A stretch of 64,000 bases of DNA from an uncultured Candidatus Saccharibacteria bacterium (lineage in GTDB: Bacteria > Patescibacteriota > Saccharimonadia > Saccharimonadales > Saccharimonadaceae), in assembly GCA_948868795.1 (NCBI GenBank), contig CAQRDK010000001.1, positions 62,001 to 126,000 on the forward strand, written 5' to 3'. Numbering within the stretch: the stretch's first letter is position 1; each line of letters opens with the position of its first letter. The notes beneath the pieces were generated by a model that saw nothing but the letters and a program-made list of their open reading frames with translations, had not been told where the DNA came from and searched no databases. Both the position numbers and the translations under genes were made by a program. Below are positions 23,675 through 31,074 of this stretch, piece by piece.

Positions 23675-24397
23675 GTGGTAGACGAGAGATATCGGCAGAT
23701 TTGGCGGAATTACGCAACTTTTAAGAAGCAGGAGACGGTGATGCGAGCAGGTTTTGCGAGGGTGGGGGTTTATCCTGGTACGCCTGATGGGCGGACGGAG
23801 GCCCAACGGTCAGAATCGGTCGCGGAACATGTTTTAGGCACGCTTGAGTTGTTGGATGAAATCGCTATGTTCTGTCCGGAAGTGATCTCGGAAACGGAAG
23901 CTCTGCGCTGTATGCGACTTTTGCTCAAACATGAGGTGGGCGAGGTTGAAATCGGTGATATTCCGGATGATGGCCGATGCGATGGGGCAAAAAAGGATGA
24001 GAATGAGCTGCGAGTGATGATGCGTTATGCTGCGAGCTTGCCGGCGTCATATGGCGTACAGACGGTGCATGATTTTGTGGATTTCCAGAACAAAAGGTCG
24101 GCGTTGGCGCAAATGGCATACTGTATCGATAAGATTGAAGCCGTGTTGCAATGTTTGCTCTATGAACAGGAGGGGCGCAATGCGACTTGTGCGGATGAGG
24201 CGCTGGTACAGAGTCTGTCAGAGCAGGATCGGAAGTATATGCGACAGACTGGTTCGGCGCAGGTCGTGGATAATTGGAGCGCGCATTGCCTGGATTTGAT
24301 CCGAGATTTTTGGTGCGCGCCGATGTTCGTGGGGATTCTGCGAGCAGCGGTTGAAGACGTGCGGGGCGAGTGGTTCCCTTGGATTGAGAAAACGTGA
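23675..24397 (+). CDS. HD-domain hydrolase, 5'-deoxynucleotidase-like
   Basis: A 240-residue protein in the HD superfamily, close in pattern to YfbR/HD_3 nucleotidases: SVAEHVLGTLELLDEIA gives H52, LLKHEVGEVEIGDIPDDG gives H86, E87 (in place of the usual Asp) and the D/P loop. The GTG start follows GAGGAGG by eight bases. TGTTATAAT (23627-23635) is a likely -10. The likely role is removing phosphate from nucleoside monophosphates; the HD to HE change leaves activity less certain. C-terminal half is a less typical helical region. Confidence 0.7.
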   Translation: MVDERYRQIWRNYATFKKQETVMRAGFARVGVYPGTPDGRTEAQRSESVAEHVLGTLELLDEIAMFCPEVISETEALRCMRLLLKHEVGEVEIGDIPDDGRCDGAKKDENELRVMMRYAASLPASYGVQTVHDFVDFQNKRSALAQMAYCIDKIEAVLQCLLYEQEGRNATCADEALVQSLSEQDRKYMRQTGSAQVVDNWSAHCLDLIRDFWCAPMFVGILRAAVEDVRGEWFPWIEKT

Positions 24398-24422
24398 TTG
24401 GATTATGAACACCTACCTATCT

Positions 24423-24458
24423 TTAAGCCCCGGGCGAGTATGTTCGGGGCTTTTTATT
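24423..24458 (+). terminator. Terminator after the HD hydrolase gene
   Basis: AGCCCCG and CGGGGCT flank a short loop and are followed by TTTTTATT. Confidence 0.85.
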
Positions 24459-24467
24459 GCTGAGCGG

Positions 24468-24496
24468 AAGCCCCCGGAAGATCCTCCGGGGGCTCA
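24468..24496 (-). terminator. Terminator of the leftward membrane-protein gene
   Basis: GCCCCCGGA and TCCGGGGGC arms, a very stable GC hairpin 16 bases beyond the stop at 24512 when read on the minus strand. The following T content is low. Confidence 0.6.
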
Positions 24497-24511
24497 GTTG
24501 ATCTTGGATGG

Positions 24512-25075
24512 TTAGTTTGTGGAGAGGTTGCGGTTGGGAGTGATGGACATGACGCAGTCGGTCATGTTTTTGTGGGAGATGATATGGAAGGCTTCGGTGC
24601 CGTCCGGCATGAGGTAATAGACGGCTTCGTCGCGGCTGCGGTTGGGGGCGTCGTCATAGCTAATGCTCCAACCTTCCGGCAGCTGGCATTTGAACCAGCC
24701 GGCAAGTTCGCTTTCTTCAATGACGATGATGCCGAGGCTTTCAAAGAAGCTGCGGAAATTATCGTACTCTGTTCGCCAGCCGAGTTCGCTGAGCTCGAAG
24801 TCGTAGTTGCCGGGTTCGAAAGCGCTGGCGTCAAGCGGCAGGATGACGTCACTTTGGTTGGCCTGCCGGCGGGCGATGGAATTATCGATGGATACGATAT
24901 CGGCGCTTTGCTCGACACGGGGTGCCGGCGTCAGGGAATTCATTGCGTCGACGTAGGCGGTATTGAAGCCGTTATAGAGGCCGATAACGTAGCCGCCGCG
25001 ATAGCCAATGAAGCCGCTCAAGCCCAGACACAGGATAATGGCCAGAATGCTGATGATGCGGGATTTTTTAGACAT
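24512..25075 (-). CDS. Anchored exported protein of unknown function
   Basis: A 187-residue protein with one N-terminal membrane helix (about 7-27, ISILAIILCLGLSGFIGYRG) and an outside domain with LGWRTEYDNFRSFFESLG and CQLPEGWSISYDD. It has a strong start site GAGGAGG, a long leader and a TTGACTTTTT-class promoter, unlike most host genes here. No family recognised; the layout suggests a surface-exposed single-pass protein. Confidence 0.6.
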   Translation of the reverse strand: MSKKSRIISILAIILCLGLSGFIGYRGGYVIGLYNGFNTAYVDAMNSLTPAPRVEQSADIVSIDNSIARRQANQSDVILPLDASAFEPGNYDFELSELGWRTEYDNFRSFFESLGIIVIEESELAGWFKCQLPEGWSISYDDAPNRSRDEAVYYLMPDGTEAFHIISHKNMTDCVMSITPNRNLSTN

Positions 25076-25166
25076 GATAACATGCCTCCTCTCAAAGATT
25101 GAAAATCCAAGAACATGAAGTGCAAGGAAGGCTTACGTTTCATGGCTAGGACTTCCTGATACTTCC

Positions 25167-25195
25167 ATTATAGCACAGATTATTGGAAAAGTCAA
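25167..25195 (-). promoter_or_regulatory. Strong promoter, TTGACTTTTT class
   Basis: Minus strand: TTGACT (25195-25190), 17 bp, TATAAT (25172-25167) preceded by TGC. The leader to the ATG at 25075 is about 85 bases. Confidence 0.85.
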
Positions 25196-25222
25196 TAGCG
25201 GGATGGTTTTGGTGGCTTAAAA

Positions 25223-25257
25223 GAAAATATTCTAGACGGATTGTCTAGAATATTTTC
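25223..25257 (-). terminator. Terminator of tRNA-Tyr
   Basis: Perfect 15-bp arms (25223-25237 and 25243-25257) around five bases, followed by TTTT on the minus strand, directly after the encoded CCA. Confidence 0.9.
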
Positions 25258-25342
25258 TGGTGCTGGAAGTAGGACTCGAACCTACGAAGGCCGAAGCCGA
25301 GAGATTTACAGTCTCTTGTCATTGCCACTAGACGATTCCAGC
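25258..25342 (-). tRNA. tRNA-Tyr (GTA)
   Basis: The minus strand begins GCTGGAATCG and folds into a type II tRNA with a long variable arm (CTCGGCTTCGGCCTTCG), anticodon GTA in CTGTAAATC, a normal T-loop TTCGAGT and acceptor pair GCTGGAA/TTCCAGC. Discriminator A and CCA (25260-25258) are encoded. Confidence 0.95.
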
Positions 25343-25441
25343 GTGGTTCTATTATAGCAAACCTCCTGGCTTTTGGCAAGATTTTTTGGCGGGTTTGGCG
25401 AGGATGCCAGTTTTTTTGGACTGGCGCGGGAGTAGCTTGTG

Positions 25442-25450
25442 TGATATAAT
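25442..25450 (+). promoter_or_regulatory. Extended -10 of tRNA-Thr
   Basis: TGATATAAT lies 10 bases before the first base of the tRNA, the same box as the phage late promoters at 1571 and 6391. No clear -35. Confidence 0.7.
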
Positions 25451-25459
25451 GAGAGTGTT

Positions 25460-25535
25460 GCCGTGTTAGCTCAGTTAGTAGAGCAGCCGCCTTGTAAGCG
25501 GCAGGTCGTCGGGGCAGAGCCGACACACGGCTCCA
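25460..25535 (+). tRNA. tRNA-Thr (TGT) with non-canonical T-loop
   Basis: Acceptor GCCGTGT/ACACGGC, D-stem GCTC/GAGC, anticodon stem GCCGC/GCGGC with loop CTTGTAA (anticodon TGT), variable AGGTC, T-stem GTCGG/CCGAC, and encoded CCA. All stems pair fully. The T-loop (25513-25519) reads GGCAGAG where nearly all tRNAs have TTCRANY, so T54, T55 and A58 are missing. The gene has a promoter and terminator. Confidence 0.88.
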
Positions 25536-25545
25536 TGACGAGAAC

Positions 25546-25568
25546 GCAAGCAAAGGCTTGCTTTTTTT
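25546..25568 (+). terminator. Terminator after tRNA-Thr
   Basis: GCAAGC-AAAG-GCTTGC followed by seven T. Confidence 0.92.
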
Positions 25569-25606
25569 GATGGTCTTGGTAGAGCGACGGCAAGCTGGGT
25601 GGCGTA

Positions 25607-26353
25607 TTAGATTTTGCGGCGGGGAGAGGCGGAGCGGGCTTGGCGAGCGGGAGCCGAAGTTTGGGATTGGGCGGCGTTAGTGCGTTGCTGTGCTGCGGTC
25701 GCGGGGCGACGGCGACGAGTAGCGCTGGCTTGCTCGGAGTTGGCGGCGATTTGGTTTTCGATACGAGCGGTGGTCTCGGCGATAGCTTCGACGTCGCCGG
25801 TGAGTTCGTAGATGGCGAGGATGAGGCGGAGGGTGTTCGTGTTGTGGTCGAGCTGATAGGCTTTTTCGAGGGCTTCGATGGTGGGTTTGATCTGGCCGAG
25901 CTTCTCCTTCGCTTTTGCAAGGGCGATATAGCGGGCGGGGAGGCCGTCTTCGAGTTCGATAGCTTGCTCAAAGGCCATGGCGGCCTTCTCGTAGGCGCCA
26001 GTTTCAAGGTAAATCAGACCGACGTTGTGGAGGGAGGAGGGGTTATTATCGAGGGACTGGGCAATTTCGAAACATTCAATGGCTTCGTCGAATTTCTGTT
26101 CCTTCGCGTAGAGGATGCCGAGACGGTTGTAGGCGGCGGCGTTCTTCTCGTCGAATTTCAAGATGGTGAGGAGGGCTTTCTCGGCGCGAAGAGGCTTATG
26201 ATCGCGCATGGAAGTCTGGGCTGCGCTCCAGAGTTTTTTCATTTGCATATCATAGCGGGCTGACTTCGGGGCTTCGGCGGGTTTGCGGCGGAAAATCGGA
26301 TACAAAAAGACGACATAAAGAGAGAGGATAGCGATGAGCGCAATACCTAGCAT
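25607..26353 (-). CDS. Membrane-anchored TPR protein
   Basis: A 248-residue protein: one N-terminal membrane helix (1-19, LGIALIAILSLYVVFLYPIF), a linker, then three to four tetratricopeptide repeats (about 55-190: AAAYNRLGILYAKEQKFDEA, SSLHNVGLIYLETGAYEKAA) and a basic Ala/Arg/Gln-rich tail. Such proteins act as protein-interaction scaffolds at the membrane. TGCTATAAT ends seven bases before the ATG, so the mRNA is probably leaderless. Confidence 0.85.
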   Translation of the reverse strand: MLGIALIAILSLYVVFLYPIFRRKPAEAPKSARYDMQMKKLWSAAQTSMRDHKPLRAEKALLTILKFDEKNAAAYNRLGILYAKEQKFDEAIECFEIAQSLDNNPSSLHNVGLIYLETGAYEKAAMAFEQAIELEDGLPARYIALAKAKEKLGQIKPTIEALEKAYQLDHNTNTLRLILAIYELTGDVEAIAETTARIENQIAANSEQASATRRRRPATAAQQRTNAAQSQTSAPARQARSASPRRKI

Positions 26354-26360
26354 ATATATT

Positions 26361-26371
26361 ATTATAGCATA
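26361..26371 (-). promoter_or_regulatory. Extended -10 of leaderless TPR gene
   Basis: TATGCTATAAT on the minus strand, seven bases from the ATG at 26353. No start site in between. Confidence 0.75.
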
Positions 26372-26410
26372 GGTTGGCGGTTTGCTGGCGGTTTTATGAA
26401 TTTGCGCGGG

Positions 26411-27175
26411 TCAGCGGAGGTCGGCGACGAGATGGAGTTTGATGTGGCCGCCTTTTTGGATGGCGTCGTGGAGTTTGAGGAAGGCGGGGAGTTTTGTAAG
26501 GAACTTGGCGTTGCCGGTTTTGAAGTAGGATTTATAGAGAAGTTCGATGGCGGCGGAGATGATGTCGAGAGCCTGTTCGCGGGGCTTCGTCTTAGCTTTG
26601 GCGAGGTCGGCAGCGATGACGGGGAGGTCACGCGGGGAGGCGGAGATGAGTTTTTTCGCCTGGTCGAGAATCTTGGCTTGAGCGGCGGGGGTTTTCGCGT
26701 TGACTTTTGGCGGGGTGTCGAGGGTGTTTTCGAGGCGGGGGAAGAAAATTTGGGCGCGGGAGAGGATGGTCGGGAGGAGGGCGCCGGGCTGTTCGGTCAA
26801 GAGGGCGAAATGGCAGAAGTCTTTCGGCTCTTCGAAAGTCTTGAGGAAGGCGTTTTGGGCGGCTTCGTTCATGGCGTCGGCAGGAGTGATGACAAAAAAG
26901 CGATCTTTCGTCTCGCGGCTGTTCGTCAGAGCGAGGAACTCGCGAATTTGCTCGACGGAAATGACGCGAGTGGCTTTCGATTCGTCGGGATAGAGGTAGA
27001 GGGTGTTTTTCGGGGACGGCAGGGAGTCATCGGGGGTTGTTGGTGGGGTTTTTGCTTTTGTGCTGGACTTTGGTTTGGCGAGGGTTTCGAGTTTCGTGTC
27101 GGGCGGGACGACGAAAATCGTGCAGCTGGTTTTGCTGGCGATTTTGGGGATGTCGGTGAGGCTGTCGAAAAACAT
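26411..27175 (-). CDS. holB: DNA polymerase III delta-prime-like subunit
   Basis: A 254-residue clamp-loader subunit. Seen: ISVEQIREFLALTN, FFVITPADAMNEAAQNAFLK then TFEEP, and ILSRAQIFF, the order typical of the delta-prime/gamma AAA+ fold, including the SRA(Q/C) sensor motif. It has no Walker A, as expected for delta-prime, and is shorter than the usual ~330 residues, with a reduced N-terminus and C-terminal domain. ATG overlaps the RluA-type stop (TAATG). Confidence 0.85.
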   Translation of the reverse strand: MFFDSLTDIPKIASKTSCTIFVVPPDTKLETLAKPKSSTKAKTPPTTPDDSLPSPKNTLYLYPDESKATRVISVEQIREFLALTNSRETKDRFFVITPADAMNEAAQNAFLKTFEEPKDFCHFALLTEQPGALLPTILSRAQIFFPRLENTLDTPPKVNAKTPAAQAKILDQAKKLISASPRDLPVIAADLAKAKTKPREQALDIISAAIELLYKSYFKTGNAKFLTKLPAFLKLHDAIQKGGHIKLHLVADLR

Positions 27176-28095
27176 TATGCTTCTATGATTTTTGTGAATT
27201 CTTTGGGTAAGGGGGCAGTGAAAGTTTTGCGGATGCCGTTTACGACGCCGGTGGCCGGGTCTTTTTCGGTGCCGGGGATGGTGATTTCGAGCTCGCGGGC
27301 GTGGAGGAGGAGGCGGGTCTTCGGATTAGGATCGTCGCCGTAGACGGGGTCGCCGACGATGGGGGTGCCGAGATATTTCAAGTGGACGCGGAGTTGGTGG
27401 GTGCGGCCGGTGGTGGGTTTGAGCTCGAGGAGTGAATATTTATCGTTTTGAGCGAGGGTTTTGTAATAAGTCTGGGAAGGTTTGCCGTTTTGGCTGACCT
27501 CGAAAGTGGTTGGGCGTTTCAAGTTGCGGGCGATTGGTAAATCAATCATAGCTTCGGGGAGTTTCGGATGGCCTTCGACGACGGCGTTGTAAGTTTTGTG
27601 GGTCTTGCGGTCTTGGAACTGCTTGCGGAGCATGGTCTGGGTCTCAGAGTCTTTCGCGAGAATGACGACGCCGCTGGTGTCGCGGTCAAGGCGATGAACG
27701 AGGAGACCGTAATCTTCGAGGGTGGGCTCGGGGCAATATTCGCCTTTCGCCATGCTGAGGAGGCCGGCGGGCTTGTTGATGACGAGGACGTGGTCGTCTT
27801 CGTAGATGACGGGCGGGCGCGGAGGAGTTTTTGCAGCTTCGGGAACTGTCAGGGTGATTTCTGCGGATTTCTCGAACTTAGAGTTCGGTTTGGTGGCGGC
27901 TTGACCGTCGACGGTAACATAGCCGGATTTGATGAACTTTTGGAGGCTGGCGCGGTTGTATTCGGGATGTTGCTCGACGAGGAGATGGTCGAGGCGGTAT
28001 TTCTCGGGGGCTTCGTCAGCTTGTGGTAATTCGGTATCGCCGTTGATGACGCGCGAGAGGCTGGGTTTGCTGAACTTTTTGCCGGTGATGATCAT
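27175..28095 (-). CDS. RluA-family 23S rRNA pseudouridine synthase
   Basis: A 306-residue enzyme that converts rRNA uridines to pseudouridine. Seen: an N-terminal S4 domain (about 33-75, YRLDHLLVEQHPEYNRASLQ), the catalytic motif VHRLDRDTSGVVIL with its Asp, and LKPTTGRTHQLRVHL then VGDPVYG. Which position it modifies (RluC, RluD or another) cannot be told. It is coupled to holB downstream. Confidence 0.9.
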   Translation of the reverse strand: MIITGKKFSKPSLSRVINGDTELPQADEAPEKYRLDHLLVEQHPEYNRASLQKFIKSGYVTVDGQAATKPNSKFEKSAEITLTVPEAAKTPPRPPVIYEDDHVLVINKPAGLLSMAKGEYCPEPTLEDYGLLVHRLDRDTSGVVILAKDSETQTMLRKQFQDRKTHKTYNAVVEGHPKLPEAMIDLPIARNLKRPTTFEVSQNGKPSQTYYKTLAQNDKYSLLELKPTTGRTHQLRVHLKYLGTPIVGDPVYGDDPNPKTRLLLHARELEITIPGTEKDPATGVVNGIRKTFTAPLPKEFTKIIEA

Positions 28096-28159
28096 TTTGT
28101 GGTTCCCTGTTTACGGTTTCTAGGTTTTTGCGAGTTGTTGCGGACTTGTTTTTGTGATT

Positions 28160-29185
28160 TTAGCGGAGATGGAAGGCTTTTTGGACTTGGTAGAGTTTTG
28201 CGTTCGCAACTTTGTTGGCGTAAGTTTCGCCGGCTGCGAGGAGGTCGAGGACTGCGCTATCGGGGATTTCGGCGAGTTTGGCCTGGAAAGTGGCGAGGAA
28301 AGCCGAGACACTTTCGGCGACTTTTTGTTTCAGGTCGCCATAATGAGTTTCGCCGGCCCAAGTCGAGATGACGTCTTGGAGTGGGAGGCCAGTGACGATG
28401 GCTTCGATCTGGAGGAGATTGCTGATGCCAGGTTGGTTGAACATATCAAATTGGATTTTGCCGACGCTGTCGGTCGTCGCGGACATGATTTTTTTCTTGA
28501 CGGCGGTCGGGTCGTCGGAAAGCATGATTTTGCTGTTCTCGGCGGCAGCGGATTTGCTCATTTTCTTTTCGGGATTTTGGAGGTCGCGGATGCGGACGCC
28601 TTCGGAGAGGTTCATGAACTTGATTTGGTCTTTCGGCTCGGCAGGGAGGGTGAAGATTTCGCCGAAGTGGTTGTTGAAACGCTGGGCGAGGCGGCGGGTG
28701 AGTTCGAGATGCTGGAATTGGTCTTCGCCGACCGGGACGTAGACGGCGTCATAGAGAAGGATGTCTGCGGCCATGAGGACGGGGTAGTCGAAAATGCCGA
28801 CGTTGACGTTGTCTTTGCCTTCGCTTTTGTCTTTGTATTGAGTCATGCGGTTCAGCTCACCCATTGAGGCGACGCAATTAAGAATCCAGCAGAGTTCGGA
28901 GTGGGCGGGGACGCGGGATTGGCGGTAGAGGTGGACGTGCGGCGTGAGCTCGAGGCCGGCGGCGAGGTAGTATTTCAGGGATTTGATGAGGTTCTGCTGT
29001 AATTCCCCGTCGACTTCGGCGATGATGGAGTGGAGGTCGGGGACGAAGATGTTGATGTGCGATTTATTGCTGTGTGAGTTTGCGAGGCGGACCATTGGTA
29101 AGAGGGCGCCGAGGAAGTTGCCGAGGGTAAATTCGCTATTGACGCGAAGACCAGTGAGGATGGTGGGGGCGGAAGTTGTTGACAT
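28160..29185 (-). CDS. trpS: Tryptophanyl-tRNA synthetase
   Basis: A 341-residue class I synthetase that charges tRNA-Trp. The HIGH-equivalent is TLGNFLGAL near the start, followed by the TrpRS segments VGIFDYPVLMAADILLYDA and VPVGEDQFQHLELTR, and the signature KMSKS. Length matches bacterial TrpRS. I choose the ATG at 29185 (GGAG 12 bases upstream); 29200 would overlap the upstream gene. Confidence 0.95.
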   Translation of the reverse strand: MSTTSAPTILTGLRVNSEFTLGNFLGALLPMVRLANSHSNKSHINIFVPDLHSIIAEVDGELQQNLIKSLKYYLAAGLELTPHVHLYRQSRVPAHSELCWILNCVASMGELNRMTQYKDKSEGKDNVNVGIFDYPVLMAADILLYDAVYVPVGEDQFQHLELTRRLAQRFNNHFGEIFTLPAEPKDQIKFMNLSEGVRIRDLQNPEKKMSKSAAAENSKIMLSDDPTAVKKKIMSATTDSVGKIQFDMFNQPGISNLLQIEAIVTGLPLQDVISTWAGETHYGDLKQKVAESVSAFLATFQAKLAEIPDSAVLDLLAAGETYANKVANAKLYQVQKAFHLR

Positions 29186-29186
29186 G

Positions 29187-30440
29187 TTATTTTTCTCCAT
29201 TAGTTTGTTCGTTGGTGTTGCGAATGTCGATTAAGCGTTGGCCGTTATAAGTGAAATACTCGAAGCCGGAGGTCGGGCTGCCGATAATTTCATTCGAGTA
29301 ATTTGAAATTGTGCGTTTTTGACCGTTCATATCGATAATTTGATTCTTGTCGTCGGCGGTCGTGGCGATAATGCTAGGGTCTTTTAGACAATGTAGTTTA
29401 CTGCCGACAGGGATGCCGAGCATGGCGAAAGTGGTTGCGCTGCGCCTGGAGAATTCGGTAACTCCATCGATGATGGTTTTGGTAAGGCTGATCAACTGGC
29501 TCATGGTAGAGACAAGCGTATTAAGGTCGCTTGGGTCGAATGGCGCGAGATACAGCTGATTATTGCGGACGACGATAGGCTTTCCGCCGATGATTTTGCC
29601 ACTAAAGGTTTTCATAGCTTCGCGGATGACGGACTTATTCGGGTCGCTGGGGTTCAGCTCGTTGTCGAGGCGAACGTAGAGCGTGTTGCGGACAAAAGTG
29701 AACTCATAATGAAGGGTGGATTTCCAGCCGGGGACGAGAATTTGGCGGAAAGTGGCATTGTTCCCGTGAGTGAATAAAGAATGTTCCTTTGCAAAAGGAC
29801 ACTCATTCCAAGCGGCGGCAATGCGGTCCATAAGCTCGGAACGGGTGTGGTCATGGGATTCAGATGATTTTTTTGGCGCGGAGTCTTCTTTTGAAAAAAG
29901 CAAAGAGGAGGAGAGGAGGGTGCGGTCGCCGTCGTTGTGCTTGGAGATTTCGGCTAGAGAGATTTTAAAATCGGTGTGGGCGGAGAGGAACTGGACGATG
30001 CGATTTAGATCTTCGTTCGATTGGTCGACGGCGAGGATAACTTCGATATCGGCGTTACGAAGGAGCTTGTCGGCGGTTTCGGGTGGGATTTCGGCTTCTT
30101 CGAGTTTATCGAGAAGTTTGTGGTTCGTGCGGTCATTGAGCTCGTAAATCGAAAGCTCAGAGAGAGTTGAGACATAATCGACAATTTGGGCGACGATTTC
30201 GCGGCGGCTTTGCTGGTTGCGGTCGAGTTTCACTTCGACGACCACGATGTTGCCAGTATGCGAAAGCATAAGAACGTCGATTCGTCCGGAGTCAATCTTA
30301 ACCTCGCGGGCAATAGAGATATACTTGTCGTCATTACTCTCGGAAAGAAGCTCGGGGTGCTCAAAAATATGCTTCTGGAGTTCGTCTTCGTTCGCGTAAG
30401 GTTTGGCTTCGAGGTGATTGCCTTCGGTATCGATGATCAT
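29187..30440 (-). CDS. PD-(D/E)XK nuclease with RAMA-like C-terminal domain
   Basis: A 417-residue protein. Residues about 20-100 form a NucS/DUF91-like nuclease core: HPELLSESNDDKYISIAREV, then SGRIDVLMLSHTGNIVVVEV followed by KLDRNQQ, which gives the D-(E)xK triad. A central ~150-residue domain follows, then a C-terminus (GIPVGSKLHCLKD, IIDMNGQKRTISNYSNEIIG, FEYFTYNGQRL) like the RAMA domain found with restriction-modification enzymes. It lies next to a type III system, so a defence role is inferred. TGCTATAAT ends six bases before the ATG: leaderless. Confidence 0.7.
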   Translation of the reverse strand: MIIDTEGNHLEAKPYANEDELQKHIFEHPELLSESNDDKYISIAREVKIDSGRIDVLMLSHTGNIVVVEVKLDRNQQSRREIVAQIVDYVSTLSELSIYELNDRTNHKLLDKLEEAEIPPETADKLLRNADIEVILAVDQSNEDLNRIVQFLSAHTDFKISLAEISKHNDGDRTLLSSSLLFSKEDSAPKKSSESHDHTRSELMDRIAAAWNECPFAKEHSLFTHGNNATFRQILVPGWKSTLHYEFTFVRNTLYVRLDNELNPSDPNKSVIREAMKTFSGKIIGGKPIVVRNNQLYLAPFDPSDLNTLVSTMSQLISLTKTIIDGVTEFSRRSATTFAMLGIPVGSKLHCLKDPSIIATTADDKNQIIDMNGQKRTISNYSNEIIGSPTSGFEYFTYNGQRLIDIRNTNEQTNGEK

Positions 30441-30446
30441 GGGTAT

Positions 30447-30455
30447 ATTATAGCA
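30447..30455 (-). promoter_or_regulatory. Extended -10 of leaderless nuclease gene
   Basis: Minus-strand TGCTATAAT with TATAAT at 30452-30447, six bases before the ATG at 30440. Confidence 0.75.
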
Positions 30456-30512
30456 TAAAGAAAAGGTTGGGTGATGGGAATGTATTATGCTACGGAACAG
30501 GTATGATTATTT

Positions 30513-31034
30513 TTAATTCTTTGATTTGGGACTATTCTTCACCTTTATTTTGTATGATTTGCGCTTTTTCCCTCTAGAATCTGTGATTGTCGCATTTATA
30601 ATATGACCTTCTTGCAAATTCGCACAATTTTTTCCTTGTATGACGGTAAGAGTTAAGATGGAGTTTGCCTTAATAGTTATCCCTTTGCTTTGCGTTGCGG
30701 TCATGGGTAAGAAGGCTTTAACCTGTTCCGTAAAGAGTTCGGCCGTATCTATTAGGATGCCTATGTGCGCCGTTTCGTCTCCTTCGATCGTTTTGTTGTG
30801 AGCTTCAACAAGAATATGAAAGAGTGTTATATCTTCTTTTCCGGTATTTCGTAGATCCAGATACAAGCTACTCAATACATCATTCTTGTCATATTGTGGA
30901 CGAAACTTGAATTTGAGTTTTCCTAGGTGGGGGCCGCAGGCTGAATATAACGCAAAAATTGTTGCTCCGACTGTGCCGATTGCCGCAAAGCAGCTTGCTA
31001 TGCTATTTATAACATCCAGAGTTGTTATTGACAT
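30513..31034 (-). CDS. Membrane-anchored protein in the defence island
   Basis: A 173-residue protein with one N-terminal membrane helix (about 9-31, IASCFAAIGTVGATIFALYS) and a soluble beta-rich domain (LSSLYLDLRNTGKEDITLFH, ending in a Lys-rich tail). No family recognised. It sits between the nuclease and the type III restriction genes on the same strand, so it may travel with them. Confidence 0.55.
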   Translation of the reverse strand: MSITTLDVINSIASCFAAIGTVGATIFALYSACGPHLGKLKFKFRPQYDKNDVLSSLYLDLRNTGKEDITLFHILVEAHNKTIEGDETAHIGILIDTAELFTEQVKAFLPMTATQSKGITIKANSILTLTVIQGKNCANLQEGHIINATITDSRGKKRKSYKIKVKNSPKSKN

Positions 31035-31074
31035 ATTGATTGTTCTTTTAGGGTTTAAAAGTTTTAATAATGCT

